A stretch of 64,000 nt of DNA from Candidatus Dechloromonas phosphorivorans (GCA_016721185.1 JADKIP010000014.1:558001-622000); one strand, 5' to 3'. Counted from the stretch's first letter, positions 7,185 to 17,162 are shown. The notes: generated from the sequence alone by a model not told the origin. Numbers and translations are program-made.

Positions 7185-10100
7185 GGCGTTCCTCGGTAAA
7201 GGTGACAGTGCGGGTGACGCCGAAACGGCGGAACAGGATGGGGAGCAGGACGAGTGTCAGCGCGGTCGACGTCAGCAAGCCGCCGATGACGACAATGGCG
7301 AGTGGGCGTTGCACTTCCGATCCCGGGCCGGTGGCGAAGAGCATTGGCACCAGGCCGAAGGCGGCGATGCTGGCCGTCATCAAGACCGGCCGCAGCCGGC
7401 GTTTGGCCCCTTCGACGACGACTTCGGCCACCGGCATGCCGCGCGCCAGCAGTTGATTGAAGTAGGTGACCATCACCACGCCATTAAGCACGGCGATGCC
7501 GAGCAGGGCGATGAAGCCGACCGACGCCGGCACCGAGAGGTATTCACCAGCCAAGAGCAGGCCGAAGACGCCGCCGATCATCGCGAACGGAATATTGGAG
7601 AGAACGAGCAGCGCTTGTCGCACCGAGCCGAAGGTGGAGAAGAGCAGGAAGAAAATAAGCAGCAAGGCGACCGGGACGACGATCATCAGGCGAGCGGCAG
7701 CCCGTTGCTGGTTCTCGAACTGGCCACCCCAGGCGACGCGATAGCCTTCCGGCAGCTTGATGTCACGGGCGACGGCCGCCTTGGCGTCCTCGACAAAGCC
7801 GACCAGATCGCGGTCGCGAACGTTGGACTGAATGACGACGTAACGCTGGGCATTCTCGCGGTCAACCTTCACCGGGCCGCCAACTCGCTCCAGCTTGGCG
7901 ACGCTGGCCAGCGGCACGCTGCCGCCATTCGGCAGCGTCAGGCGCAGGGCAGCGAAATCGGCCGGGGATGAACGCAGGCTTTCCGGGCCGCGCAGGACGA
8001 CCGGGATGCGCCGGCCTTGCTCGATCACGGTGCCGACCGTGCGCCCTTCAAGCAGGGATTTCAGGTCGTTCTGGATATCGTCGACATTGAGGCCGAAACG
8101 GCCGGCGGCCAGACGGTCGACCGCAACTTTCATGTATTGCACGCCATCGTTCTTCAGCGTGAAGGTGTCCTCGGCGCCCGGTACTTTTTTCAGGGTGACG
8201 GTGACTTCTTCGGCCAGCCGATTCAGCGTGGCGAGGTCGGTGCCGTAAATCTTGATGGCGAGATCGCCGCGCACGCCGGTCAACATTTCGGAAACGCGCA
8301 TGTCGATCGGCTGGGTGAAGGCAAAGCCGATGCCGGGGAAATCGACCATCACCGCCCGCAACTGGTCGGCCAGCCAGGCCGGGTCCGGGTTGCGCCAGGT
8401 GTCGCGGGGATGCAGCACCATAAAAGTGTCAGTCTGGTTGAGGCCCATCGGGTCGAGGCCAAGTTCGTCGGCGCCGGCACGGGCGACGATGGCCTTGATC
8501 TCCGGCACCTTGGCGAGGATCGCCCGCTGTACCTGGCTGTCGATGAGAATAGTTTGCTCGATGCCGATCGATGGCAGTTTTTCCAGTTGCATGATCAGGT
8601 CGCCTTCATCCATCGTCGGCATGAAGCTCTTGCCGAGCAACATAAAGGCGCCGGCCGCAGCGAGCAGGGCAATCACGGCGCCGATGATGAAGCGGCGGCT
8701 GTGGGCGAGGGCAGCACTCAGCACGCGGTCGTAGAGGGCCGCCAGCTTTCGTACCAGCCAGGGTTCGTGATGCACGCCGCGCTTGATCAGGTAAGAGGCG
8801 AGCACCGGTACCACGGTCAGCGAGAGCAGCAGCGAGGCGGAGAGCGCAAAAATGATGGTCAGCGCTACCGGCCCGAACATTTTGCCCTCCAGCCCCTGCA
8901 AGGTGAGTAGCGGCAGAAAGACGATGACGATGATGACGATGCCGGACGTGACCGGCGCGGCGACTTCGCGGGCGGCGCGGAAAATCAGGTGCAGCGTCGG
9001 CAGATTGTCCGGCGCCTCGGCGAGTTGGCTTTCGACGTTTTCAACGACCACCACTGCGGCATCGACCAGCATGCCGATGGCGATGGCCAGGCCGCCCAGA
9101 CTCATCAGATTGGCCGAAAGGCCGGCGGTGCGCATCAGGATGAAGGTGGCGAGCGCGGAGAGCGGCAGCATCAGCGCGACGACCAGCGCCGAGCGCAGGT
9201 TGCCGAGGAAGGCGAGGAGCAGCAGGACAACCAGCACGATGGCTTCGAGCAGCGCTTTCGCCACCGTACCGACAGCGCGGTCGACCAGATTGCTGCGGTC
9301 GTAGAAGGCTTCGATGCTGACGCCCTTGGGCAAGGTAGGCGCGATTTCGGCCAGCCGGGCTTTGACGCCGGCGACCACGGTTTGCGCATTGGCGCCGCGC
9401 AGGCCGAGCACCAGGCCTTGCACCGCTTCGCCCTGGCCATTTTTGGTGACTGCGCCATAGCGGGTCAGGCCACCAAGGCGAACTTCGGCGACATCAGCAA
9501 TGCGCACGACCTTGCCATCCTCGGCCTGCAAAACAATGGCTTTTACGTCGTCGACCGTACGAATGGCCCCTTCGGCCCGCACCAGCAGGGCTTCTTCGCC
9601 ATCGGTCAGGCGGCCGGCGCCGTCATTGCGGTTATTGGCTTCCAGTACGGCTTGCAAATCCTTCAGCGCCAGACCACGAGCCGCCAGGCTTTGTGGATTG
9701 GGTACGACTTCAAAGGTGCGGACCTCGCCGCCCAGACTATTCACATCGGCGACGCCGGGAATGGTCCGCAGTTGCGGCCGGATCACCCAGTCGAGCAGGC
9801 CACGTTTTTCCGCCAGCGACAAATCGCCCTCGATGGTGAACATGAACATTTCGCCAAGTGGCGTGGTGATTGGTGCCATGCCGCCGGTAACGCCGGCTGG
9901 CAGGTTGCCCATCGCGGAAGCCAGGCGTTCGCCGACCTGCTGGCGGGCCCAGTAAATATCGGTACCATCCTCGAAATCGATGGTGATGTCAGTTAAGGCA
10001 TATTTTGACGTTGACCGCAGCAAACGCTGGTGCGGGATGCCGAGCAGCTCCTGTTCGACCGGCACGGCAAGGCGGGTTTCGACTTCTTCCGGGGTCATGC

Positions 10101-10263
10101 CCGGCGCTTTCAGGATGATCTTGACCTGGGTTGTCGAGACATCCGGGAAGGCATCAATCGGCAAACCGAGGAAAGCCTGCACACCGGCAGCAATCAATAT
10201 GGCGGTCAGCACCAGGATCAACAGGCGCTGGGTCAGCGAAAAGCGGATCAGGGCGGCGAGCAT
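7177..10263 (-). CDS. czcA: heavy-metal RND efflux pump, inner-membrane subunit (CzcA family)
   Basis: 1028 aa, full length for the HME-RND family, with two repeats of one TM helix, a large periplasmic loop and further TM helices. TM4 reads AIGMLVDAAVVVVENV. The acidic/Asn positions of the HME signature are present, but Ala follows the Asp where classical CzcA has Gly, so the substrate may differ from Co/Zn/Cd. A proton-driven antiporter across the inner membrane is expected, docking to CzcB and CzcC. Its start overlaps the czcB stop by 1 nt. One copy of the dispersed motif lies inside (10010-10022). Confidence 0.93.
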   Translation of the reverse strand: MLAALIRFSLTQRLLILVLTAILIAAGVQAFLGLPIDAFPDVSTTQVKIILKAPGMTPEEVETRLAVPVEQELLGIPHQRLLRSTSKYALTDITIDFEDGTDIYWARQQVGERLASAMGNLPAGVTGGMAPITTPLGEMFMFTIEGDLSLAEKRGLLDWVIRPQLRTIPGVADVNSLGGEVRTFEVVPNPQSLAARGLALKDLQAVLEANNRNDGAGRLTDGEEALLVRAEGAIRTVDDVKAIVLQAEDGKVVRIADVAEVRLGGLTRYGAVTKNGQGEAVQGLVLGLRGANAQTVVAGVKARLAEIAPTLPKGVSIEAFYDRSNLVDRAVGTVAKALLEAIVLVVLLLLAFLGNLRSALVVALMLPLSALATFILMRTAGLSANLMSLGGLAIAIGMLVDAAVVVVENVESQLAEAPDNLPTLHLIFRAAREVAAPVTSGIVIIVIVFLPLLTLQGLEGKMFGPVALTIIFALSASLLLSLTVVPVLASYLIKRGVHHEPWLVRKLAALYDRVLSAALAHSRRFIIGAVIALLAAAGAFMLLGKSFMPTMDEGDLIMQLEKLPSIGIEQTILIDSQVQRAILAKVPEIKAIVARAGADELGLDPMGLNQTDTFMVLHPRDTWRNPDPAWLADQLRAVMVDFPGIGFAFTQPIDMRVSEMLTGVRGDLAIKIYGTDLATLNRLAEEVTVTLKKVPGAEDTFTLKNDGVQYMKVAVDRLAAGRFGLNVDDIQNDLKSLLEGRTVGTVIEQGRRIPVVLRGPESLRSSPADFAALRLTLPNGGSVPLASVAKLERVGGPVKVDRENAQRYVVIQSNVRDRDLVGFVEDAKAAVARDIKLPEGYRVAWGGQFENQQRAAARLMIVVPVALLLIFFLLFSTFGSVRQALLVLSNIPFAMIGGVFGLLLAGEYLSVPASVGFIALLGIAVLNGVVMVTYFNQLLARGMPVAEVVVEGAKRRLRPVLMTASIAAFGLVPMLFATGPGSEVQRPLAIVVIGGLLTSTALTLVLLPILFRRFGVTRTVTFTEERHG

Positions 10264-11339
10264 TATTCTTTCCCGACCCCGGTAAAGATGGCTTTCAGGC
10301 CGGAAATGCCTTTGCTGGCCACCCGTTCGCCGGCGTTGACGCCTTCGACCACAACGCTGTCGCCGCCCTGACTCAGTACCCGCACCGGCCGTGCTTCAAA
10401 GCGGATGCCTTGATCGCTGCTCGCGGTTTGCACGAAGGCGAGCGGCTTGTTTTCATGGCGGATCAGCGCCGAGGCTGGCAGGCGCTGGCCTTTGCTCGGG
10501 CTGCCGGCAATCTCGACTTCGACGACTTGTCCGGGGCGCAGGCTTTCCGCGCCATTGCTGACGGCTGCACGCAGCAGCACGGTCTGGCTGGTGGCATCGA
10601 CGGCGCGACCAACGCTGATCAATTTGCCGCTGACATCGCTATTGGCCAGCTTGACGAGCATGCCTTCCGTCAGCGTTGCGGCGAAATCGACCGGTGCCTG
10701 AATTTCCAGCCAGAGCGGTGAGAGTTTGGCGATCCGGTAGATCAGTGTTGCCGCTTCAACGCGCTGGCCGAGCTGCACGCCCTGTTCCAGTACCACGCCA
10801 TCGATGGCTGCGGTCAACGCCAAAAATCCGCCTAATTTGCCCGGCGCTACCCCGGCCAGCGCCAGTGTTTGCCGCCGTTCGCTGGCCATGGCGCCGGCCT
10901 GGCTGGCCGCAGCGCGACTGCCTTGCAGGCGCGATTCGGCAATCAGGCCTTCGGCGAAAAGCTGTTCATCACGTTTCAGGCTTTGTTGCAGCAGGGCCGA
11001 CTGGCTAGCCGATTGCAAGGCATCGCGCTGTAGTTCCAGCGCCTGCGGGCTGGCCAGATGGGCAACGACTTGCCCCTTTTTGACCGACGAACCGGGCGCC
11101 ACCGCCAGCATTTCAACCAAACCGGCAACCGGCGCGGCGACCACCCGCATCTGCTCATTCGGCACCAGGACACGTGCCGGCAGTGTGCCGGATCGCGTGG
11201 TGTCAGCCGCGCCGACCAGCATCGTTTCAATGCCGAGCGCCTTGGCTTGCGCGACTTGAAGAAAAATAGGTTCCGCCGCCCCGGTAACGCCGGAAAAGAT
11301 CAACGGAACAAGCAGGGAAAGGCGCTGATAAATGGTCAT
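10263..11339 (-). CDS. czcB: RND efflux periplasmic adaptor (CzcB-like)
   Basis: 358 aa; signal peptide MTIYQRLSLLVPLIFSGVTGA|AEP. It contains a lipoyl/barrel-sandwich half (VAAPVAGLVEMLAVAPGSSV), a coiled hairpin (about 95-165), the second lipoyl half (LTAAIDGVVLEQGVQLGQRV) and a beta-barrel. It bridges CzcA and CzcC in the periplasm. It is the first gene of the operon; a PmrA/QseB-type box lies 45-61 nt before its start. A variant copy of the dispersed motif lies in the coding region (10806-10818). Confidence 0.9.
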   Translation of the reverse strand: MTIYQRLSLLVPLIFSGVTGAAEPIFLQVAQAKALGIETMLVGAADTTRSGTLPARVLVPNEQMRVVAAPVAGLVEMLAVAPGSSVKKGQVVAHLASPQALELQRDALQSASQSALLQQSLKRDEQLFAEGLIAESRLQGSRAAASQAGAMASERRQTLALAGVAPGKLGGFLALTAAIDGVVLEQGVQLGQRVEAATLIYRIAKLSPLWLEIQAPVDFAATLTEGMLVKLANSDVSGKLISVGRAVDATSQTVLLRAAVSNGAESLRPGQVVEVEIAGSPSKGQRLPASALIRHENKPLAFVQTASSDQGIRFEARPVRVLSQGGDSVVVEGVNAGERVASKGISGLKAIFTGVGKE

Positions 11340-11383
11340 GGCTTGGCTCGTGAAACATCAGATGCCAAGTCTAATGATGCCCG

Positions 11384-11400
11384 CTTAAGCCTTCCTTAAG
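11384..11400. promoter_or_regulatory. PmrA/QseB-type box before the czc operon
   Basis: Two CTTAAG half-sites at 11384-11389 and 11395-11400 are separated by exactly 5 nt. This equals the published consensus for PmrA/QseB-type OmpR regulators (HTTAAK-N5-HTTAAK). It lies 45-61 nt upstream of the czcB ATG. A QseB-like regulator is encoded at 45701-46357 in this window. Confidence 0.6.
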
Positions 11401-11423
11401 AGGAGCTTGATCGATCCGGTTTG

Positions 11424-11534
11424 TCATGACCGCGATGCGGGAATCTCAGGCTTTACGCGGATGCCGTGGCCCTGGTGCAAGCCTTTACCGGAAGAAGCGC
11501 CAGTGAGAACCGCAATTTTTTTAGATGAGTTCAT
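11424..11534 (-). pseudogene. N-terminal stub of a short-chain dehydrogenase
   Basis: From ATG 11534 the frame reads MNSSKKIAVLTGASSGKGLH, then HGIRVKPEIPASR and stops. The first 18 residues match the beta1-GxxxGxG nucleotide-binding start of SDR enzymes (usually TGASSGIG); the rest of the roughly 240-residue enzyme is gone. It is the deleted remnant of a reductase gene that may once have been paired with the downstream oxidoreductase remnant. Confidence 0.5.
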
Positions 11535-11555
11535 GGTTTTGTCCTTAAATTAACT

Positions 11556-11580
11556 GCCTTGCCTTGCCTTGCCTTGCCTT
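11556..11580 (+). repeat. GCCTT pentanucleotide tandem repeat (5 units)
   Basis: Five perfect GCCTT units are followed by GCCTG. It sits between the SDR stub and the oxidoreductase remnant and runs into one arm of the hairpin at 11579-11607. Confidence 0.8.
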
Positions 11581-11607
11581 GCCTGGCTTGAAGTCGCTGC
11601 CAGGCAA
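11579..11607 (-). terminator. hairpin after the oxidoreductase remnant
   Basis: Perfect 9-bp inverted repeat TTGCCTGGC/GCCAGGCAA with an 11-nt loop, starting 10 nt past the stop codon (minus strand). There is no U tract, so efficiency is uncertain. Confidence 0.4.
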
Positions 11608-11617
11608 GGCCTATTCA

Positions 11618-12502
11618 TTACATCTTGATGATGACCTTGCCTTTGGCGCGTCCGGTTTCGACGTAATCCATCGCCTCCCGGGTCGATTCAAACGGGAAGA
11701 CCTGGTCCACGACCGGGCGTATCGCACCGGAATCAATGAGTGCGCTGATCTCGCGCAACTGGCCGCCGTTGGCTCTCATGAAGAGGAACGAAAAGCTGAC
11801 CTTGCGGCGTTTGGCTTTTCTCCTGATGCCAAAGCTCAGCAGGCGCATCACCGTTTTCATCAACCACGATGCCCCGATTTCTTCGCCAAAAGCCGGATCG
11901 GGCGGGCCGGAGATCGAGATGAGTTTGCCGCCAGGCTTGAGCACGCTCAGGGATTTGGCGAGCGTCGCGCTGTCCTGGCTATTCAGGACAACGTCGTAGT
12001 CGTGCAGGATGTTCTCGAAATCGGCTTTCTTGTAGTCGATAACGACATCGGCGCCGAGGTTCTTCACCCAATCCGCATTGCCCGTGCTCGTCGTCGTCGC
12101 GACGAACGCCCCGAGATGTTTCGCCAACTGGATGGCAAATGTCCCGACGCCACCGGAGCCGGCCTGGATGAAGACCTTTTGCCCCGGCTGGAGATTCGCC
12201 TTTTGGATCAACGCTTGCCACGCGGTCAGGCCGACCAACGGGATGGAAGCAGCCTCTTCCATGGTCAGTGCCTTGGGCTTGATCGCCAGGGACGTTTCCT
12301 TGATCGCAATGAATTCGGTGAAAGCACCGATGCGAAAATCATCGGGCCGGGCATAAACCTCGTCACCCGGCTTGAATTGCCGCACGCGCGGCCCGACCCG
12401 GACCACGACTCCGGCCACATCGTGGCCCAGGATGAGCGGCAAGCGGTAGGGTAGGACGAGCTTGAACTCGCCGCTCTTGATCTTGGCGTCCAGCACATTC
12501 AC
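11618..12502 (-). pseudogene. NADPH:quinone-oxidoreductase-like MDR enzyme, 5'-truncated by IS
   Basis: 294 residues remain of a family usually about 330 long. Visible parts are GHDVAGVVVRVGP (catalytic-domain start), AASIPLVGLTAWQAL, the Rossmann motif AGSGGVGTFAIQLAKHLGA, and the C-terminal GRAKGKVIIKM. The expected first 35-45 residues (MKAI..., substrate-side strand) are missing; the homologous part starts at GVNVLDAKIKSG and is fused to unrelated bases at about 12505, where an ISAs1 transposase gene ends at 12518. It is zinc-independent by lack of the Cys ligands. Probably non-functional. Confidence 0.8.
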
Positions 12503-12517
12503 ACCTGTCGAACGCGA

Positions 12518-13414
12518 TCAGTGAGCGCGTGCCGCACGAGCGAACTGTGCCACCGTCTTTACCCCGGCGCTCATGATGAAGTAGCGCCGTTCGACGCTCA
12601 CCTTGTCTTTCATCTCCTGCACGAATTCGATCATGCCGACGGCGGCAAGCTTCTGCCAGTGCTCGCGCATCGGCTTGTCCATCCATGACACGTCGCTCAC
12701 CAAGGCCGCCCGGCGCGTTTCGATTCGGCCATGATTCTTCTCGACAGAAACGCTCTTTTGCACCACCACGTTGTGATAATCAAAGGCTTCTGCTGTGTCA
12801 AAGAACTCAACAACAGCCTGCGACAGGTTCTTCTGGTTGTCCTTCACCGCCAAGACGTAATCTCCACCCCGGTCGACAATTTTCTTGGCAATTGCTGTCT
12901 GGCACCCCAGCGCGTCGATGGTGACGATACAGCCCTTGAGTACCAAGCTCTCCAGTAGCGCCTTGATTGCTGCCAGTTCATTGCCCTTGCCCGCGACGCC
13001 TTCCTGTCCCAGCGATACGCCAGCTCGGTGGCGTAGGCGCAGACCATGTGCATCGCTGTATTCGCCCCGTACTTCGAGCCGATCAATGTCTTGCCATCGA
13101 GCGCGACAACGCCTTCAGCCACGCCGATGATGCTGGTCACCCAGCACCGAAAGCAGCGCTCGAAAACCGTGGCATCCAGCACACGAAACACATTGCCAAA
13201 CGTGTCATGGGAAGGCGTGCCATTGGCCAGCACAAGAAATGTCTTCAGCCAGTCTTCTTCACCTTCACACCAGTCCGCGACATCGACCCAACTAACTGTC
13301 CGCACCACACAGCACGGCACAGATCGACATCACGATCATTTTATTCAGGTCGTGCTGCCGCGCCGGCCCCCTGCTGTGATCTTCAACCTCTGCAAACGCC
13401 TCTTGTAACGTCAT
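12518..13414 (-). pseudogene. ISAs1-family transposase, frameshifted
   Basis: From ATG 13414 the frame reads MTLQEAFAEVEDHSRGPARQ and ...MSICAVLCGADS, then hits TAG where a 4-nt duplication (AGTT) precedes SWVDVADW. It continues in a second frame (DTFGNVFRVLDATVFERCF, VVALDGKTLIGS) to about 13010, then shifts again to MVLKGCIVTIDALGCQTAIA, GGDYVLAVKDNQ and HGRIETRR. These are the ISAs1 DDE-domain landmarks (DGK, DALGCQ, GRIETR). With two frame breaks it cannot make one protein. The insertion removed the 5' end of the neighbouring oxidoreductase. Confidence 0.82.
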
Positions 13415-13487
13415 TTGTGCCCCTCGACAAAATCGATAGTGGACGCCATTTCAAAAAAGCTTACAAGGCGTTGTCATACATCATTGA

Positions 13488-14388
13488 TTGTTAACGACTT
13501 TTCTCGCGTGTTTACGATGTCTGCGTAAGCGATTGCCGTGGAATTGGGGCCCAGTTCCCGATAGGCGAAAGGTACGGCGTGAAGCACAGACGCTGGCGCT
13601 GATTCGAGCCATTGATGCCGAGGTCAGATGCGCCTACGGCAGTCCTCGGATGGCACGGGCGCTTGGGGCAAGAGGCTTCCCTGCTGGCCGGGAGCGCGTC
13701 GAACGACCGATGCGAGAGAATGGCATCCGTGCCCGCCACAAGCGGCGCTACACGGTCACGACAGATTTGATGCCGGGGCCGACAATCTATTTACCAGAAA
13801 CTTCACGCCGACGGTGCCGAACCAGGTTTGGACGTCGGACATCAGTGTGCCGTAGCAAGCGGCGTAAGAGATGAGGGTATGGCCCCTTACAATCGGCTTG
13901 CAGGAGCGGGTTGCAAACCACCATAAGCTGCGCTGGTCAAAAACCTGTGTCGTGAGCGTTATGGAAAAGGTGCCACGAGGCATCAGGTATGGATTAAGGA
14001 AGACGAACATCGTTATGGATGCGCTGACCATGGCCTGGTTCCGCAAGCGCCTAGCGCCGGGACTGATGCATCACTCAGACAGGGGTAGCCAGTACGCCAG
14101 CCGTGCCTTTCAGGACAAGCTCAAGGCATTCGGCATGACCTGCTCGATAAGCCGAAAGGGGAACTGCTGGGAAACGCGCCGACGGAGAGTTGGTTCAACA
14201 GCTTCAAAACCGAGCGGGTGCATGGGATTCGCTATGCCACTCATGCCGACATGAAGGCCGCCAGCTTCGAGTACATCGAGGTCTTTTACAACCGGAAGCG
14301 GCAGCATTCGACCCTCGGTTACAGATCGCCGATTCAGTTCCTGGAGAACTGGATTAGCGAGCAGCATCAGCAAAAACGGGTAGCATGA
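13488..14388 (+). pseudogene. IS3-family OrfB remnant
   Basis: Pieces of an IS3 transposase lie in changing frames: RAIDAEVRCAYGSPRMARAL and NQVWTSDISV (first catalytic Asp region), then about 150 nt of unrelated sequence, then LMHHSDRGSQYASRAFQDKL, SISRKGNCW, APTESWFNSFK and FEYIEVFYNRKRQHSTLGYR to a stop at 14388. At least two frameshifts and an internal replacement are present. It shares its 3' end and terminal repeat with the element at 40941-41691. Confidence 0.8.
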
Positions 14389-14398
14389 AACTCACCCT

Positions 14399-14427
14399 TT
14401 GGCAGACGAAATACAGGGGGAACCTCA
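14399..14427 (+). repeat. terminal inverted repeat of the IS3 remnant
   Basis: A 29-bp end beginning TTGGCAGACGAAATACAGG. The same 29 bp occur in reverse orientation at 40941-40969, showing both elements are of one IS3 type. Confidence 0.75.
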
Positions 14428-14554
14428 GGATGGACCACATAGCCGTTTTCTTTCACCAAGCAATTTTGATCTTTAATTTTCATTTAAGCCCATGATCATC
14501 CATGCATTTTTTTGACCGGTCGATTGGTTTTATATTCCGAATGGTTGTGCCGCG

Positions 14555-16177
14555 ATGAGATTTCGCCAGTTTTTCAGTCAGCTTTGTCTTGCGATGACCG
14601 TGTTGTGCGGATCAGGCGTCAATGCTGAAACTTTCGGGCAGAATGATCTGATGCTGAGCTATGGTTTGTATCCCGCTTCCCAATTCTTGATCTCCGACGG
14701 TCGTTGTACCGATTGCAATGTGTTGCCGCAAGCACGCTGGTATTTTCGTGGCGAGACGATTGCCGTGCCGAAGCTTCATCCATCGAGTGCTGGTTTTGCT
14801 CGGGATCTATCGGTCTACGACGATCTTGCTGGCTGGGCGAATGCGACGCCGATTGGCGCTGCTGCGACTTATCCCGCGCTGATTTGGCTGGGCGCCCCTG
14901 AATTCGTTCGCGACGCGCAGCTTTCGGCTGATGGGCGGAAGATCCGTATCGGCGATGGTGAGCGCGCCTTGACGCTGGTCCCGAAGCTGCCCTTGAACGG
15001 CTCGTATTTTGATTCGAGCAGCGTCGCCTACTTCTACGGTCAACCGCTAAAAATACGTGGAAATCAACAAGAGGAGACTTTTGTTGCGCGGACTTTCTGG
15101 CCGCAGAATTTCCGCTTGCCAGCAATGCCGGCCAGTATTTCACTCGCAGCTGATCCGGCGGCATTGCGCCAGTGGATTCGCAGTCAGCCGAACGGCGGTG
15201 CGCAGGCTCCATTTTCTGTCGAGTCGGTCTGGCGGCGCCCTGGCGGTAATCCCCCGCGAGCCGGACAGCCGGTTGTTGGCCTGATGCTGAATGGCGCGCA
15301 AGGTGATGACGATGAGGCTCATGGTGGCCATTTCGCGCTGATGACCGGGCGGGTAGGGGCGCAGGGGGCAATCGATGACTGGCTGGTCAATAATTTCTAC
15401 ACGCTGGATTCTGAAAGCGAGAAGGGAATCATCGCCGCCGTCGTCCCGCTTGATAATTACCTCGGCGATTTGAACAGTGGTCAGGCTTGGTACCGGCCTT
15501 CATACATGCTGGTGGCAAGCTTGAAGGGCGGGCGGACGGCTGAGCATTTGCAATCTGCCTTGAATCGCGTCTACAACCAGTTTTACCGTCACCAGTTTGC
15601 CTACCAGCACGCCCGCGCCAACTGCGCCGGCACCAGTGTTTCCACTTCGCGCACGCTGGGCTGGCAGGTGCCGGCGCGTGGGCCGGAAAGCTGGTTGAAG
15701 GCCGTGTTTGGCTTGCCGCTGGTCGCCCTCAAAGAGCAAAGCCTGAGCAAGGGGAAGGGTATTTTCGATTACCTGACCGAAGACCAGACCCGGCTTTATC
15801 CCGCGGCGGCCTTCGAGGAAATGGGGGCTGACTTGCTGAAGTTGGCACGTGGGGAGACGGGCCGCAACTTGAGCGAATTTGAACGCCTGCTGGCCGAGGA
15901 TGTTGAGGAAATTCTGTTGATCCGGGTGCCGCAATTGCCTTCCAGTCGGGCCTGGGGCGACTTTCCGGTAGAAAACAGCGTCGAATACACGGCTCGGGTG
16001 CCCAAGGATCCGGCGCAGCAGAAGATTATTCCAGTCCCGCCACGGCCATTTCCCGATGAATTGCGCGATCCGCAAACCCCGGCCGAGCCGCCGCTGCGTT
16101 CCGATTACGCCGCCGTAGCTTGGGGGCTGGCATTTCTTGCGTTGATTTTGTTCATCCTGCGCCGGCTCTTGGCATAA
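14555..16177 (+). CDS. exported protein, possible permuted papain-like fold, C-terminal membrane anchor
   Basis: 540 aa. Signal peptide MRFRQFFSQLCLAMTVLCGSGVNA|ETF; a single TM helix at the end (AVAWGLAFLALILFILRRLL). A His in HGGHFALMTGRV (about 255) precedes a Cys in HARANCAGTSVSTSRTLGW (about 355). His-before-Cys order is typical of circularly permuted NlpC/P60-LRAT-like enzymes, so a peptidase or acyltransferase-like role is possible; this is inference. The region from about 490 is Pro-rich. It ends 7 nt before the first ABC permease gene and probably shares its transcript. No named family recognised. Confidence 0.8.
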   Translation: MRFRQFFSQLCLAMTVLCGSGVNAETFGQNDLMLSYGLYPASQFLISDGRCTDCNVLPQARWYFRGETIAVPKLHPSSAGFARDLSVYDDLAGWANATPIGAAATYPALIWLGAPEFVRDAQLSADGRKIRIGDGERALTLVPKLPLNGSYFDSSSVAYFYGQPLKIRGNQQEETFVARTFWPQNFRLPAMPASISLAADPAALRQWIRSQPNGGAQAPFSVESVWRRPGGNPPRAGQPVVGLMLNGAQGDDDEAHGGHFALMTGRVGAQGAIDDWLVNNFYTLDSESEKGIIAAVVPLDNYLGDLNSGQAWYRPSYMLVASLKGGRTAEHLQSALNRVYNQFYRHQFAYQHARANCAGTSVSTSRTLGWQVPARGPESWLKAVFGLPLVALKEQSLSKGKGIFDYLTEDQTRLYPAAAFEEMGADLLKLARGETGRNLSEFERLLAEDVEEILLIRVPQLPSSRAWGDFPVENSVEYTARVPKDPAQQKIIPVPPRPFPDELRDPQTPAEPPLRSDYAAVAWGLAFLALILFILRRLLA

Positions 16178-16184
16178 TCCGCCT

Positions 16185-17162
16185 GTGCTCGCCTACATCG
16201 TTCGTCGCCTCCTTTACGCCATCCCGATTCTGATCGGGGTGAATCTGATCACCTTCGCCTTGTTCTTCGTCGTCAATACGCCGGATGACATGGCGCGCAT
16301 GCAGTTGGGTGTGAAGCGGGTGACGCCGGAGGCAATCGAGAAATGGAAGGTCGAGCGCGGTTACGACAAGCCGCTGCTGATCAATGCCGAGGCGACCGGC
16401 ATGGCGACGGTGACCGACACAGTTTTCTTCCAGAAATCGGCCCGGATGTTCGTGGGCGATTTCGGCCGGGCCGAAGATGGTCGCGATATTGCGCGGGAAA
16501 TCAGTGCCCGCATGGGGCCGTCGCTGGCCATCGCGCTGCCGACCTTCATTCTCGGTTTGTTTGTCACGGTCACTTTCGCGCTTACCCTGGCTTTTTTCCG
16601 CGCCACCGCCTTTGATTTCTGGGGCGTGGTGCTATGCGTCGCGATGATGTCGATTTCCGGCTTGTTTTATATCATCGGCGGGCAATATCTGATCAGCAAG
16701 GTCTGGCGGCTGGTGCCGATTTCCGGGTTTGGCGACGGGCTGGATGCCTGGCGTTTCCTCATTCTGCCGGTGCTGATCGGTGTCGTTTCCGGCATTGGTT
16801 CTTCGGCGCGCTGGTATCGCACCATCTTTCTTGAAGAAGTCGGCAAGGATTACGTCCGCACCGCACGGGCCAAAGGCCTGCCGGAAACCGTGGTTTTCTT
16901 CCGTCACGTGCTGCGTAATGCGCTGATTCCCATCCTGACCGGCATTGTCGTGGTCATCCCGCTACTTTTCATGGGCTCGCTGCTGACCGAATCCTTTTTC
17001 GGCATTCCCGGCCTCGGCAGTTACACCATCGATGCGATCAACGCGCAGGATTTCGCCGTGGTGCGCTCGATGGTTTTCATTGGTTCGGTGCTTTATATCG
17101 TCGGCCTGATCCTGACTGATATTTCCTACACGCTGGTCGATCCACGGATCCGCTTCGAATGA
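16185..17162 (+). CDS. peptide-type ABC transporter permease (DppB-like)
   Basis: 325 aa, GTG start. N-terminal TM helix (YIVRRLLYAIPILIGVNLI) followed by a periplasmic segment and five further TM helices. The ABC-coupling EAA-like loop (YVRTARAKGLPETVVFFRHVLRNALIPI) is typical of DppB/OppB. It overlaps the next permease by 4 nt. Imports peptides or a related solute together with the next two genes. Confidence 0.9.
   Translation: MLAYIVRRLLYAIPILIGVNLITFALFFVVNTPDDMARMQLGVKRVTPEAIEKWKVERGYDKPLLINAEATGMATVTDTVFFQKSARMFVGDFGRAEDGRDIAREISARMGPSLAIALPTFILGLFVTVTFALTLAFFRATAFDFWGVVLCVAMMSISGLFYIIGGQYLISKVWRLVPISGFGDGLDAWRFLILPVLIGVVSGIGSSARWYRTIFLEEVGKDYVRTARAKGLPETVVFFRHVLRNALIPILTGIVVVIPLLFMGSLLTESFFGIPGLGSYTIDAINAQDFAVVRSMVFIGSVLYIVGLILTDISYTLVDPRIRFE

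Noticed and set aside
6901..7971. 356-codon plus-strand frame opposite DUF3240/czcA
   Set aside because: Low-complexity Asp/Gln/Arg translation of the antisense strand; covers a gene junction.
9285..9300. ACGACCGCAGCAATC in czcA as another motif copy
   Set aside because: The first three motif bases do not match; kept out of the count to avoid inflating it.
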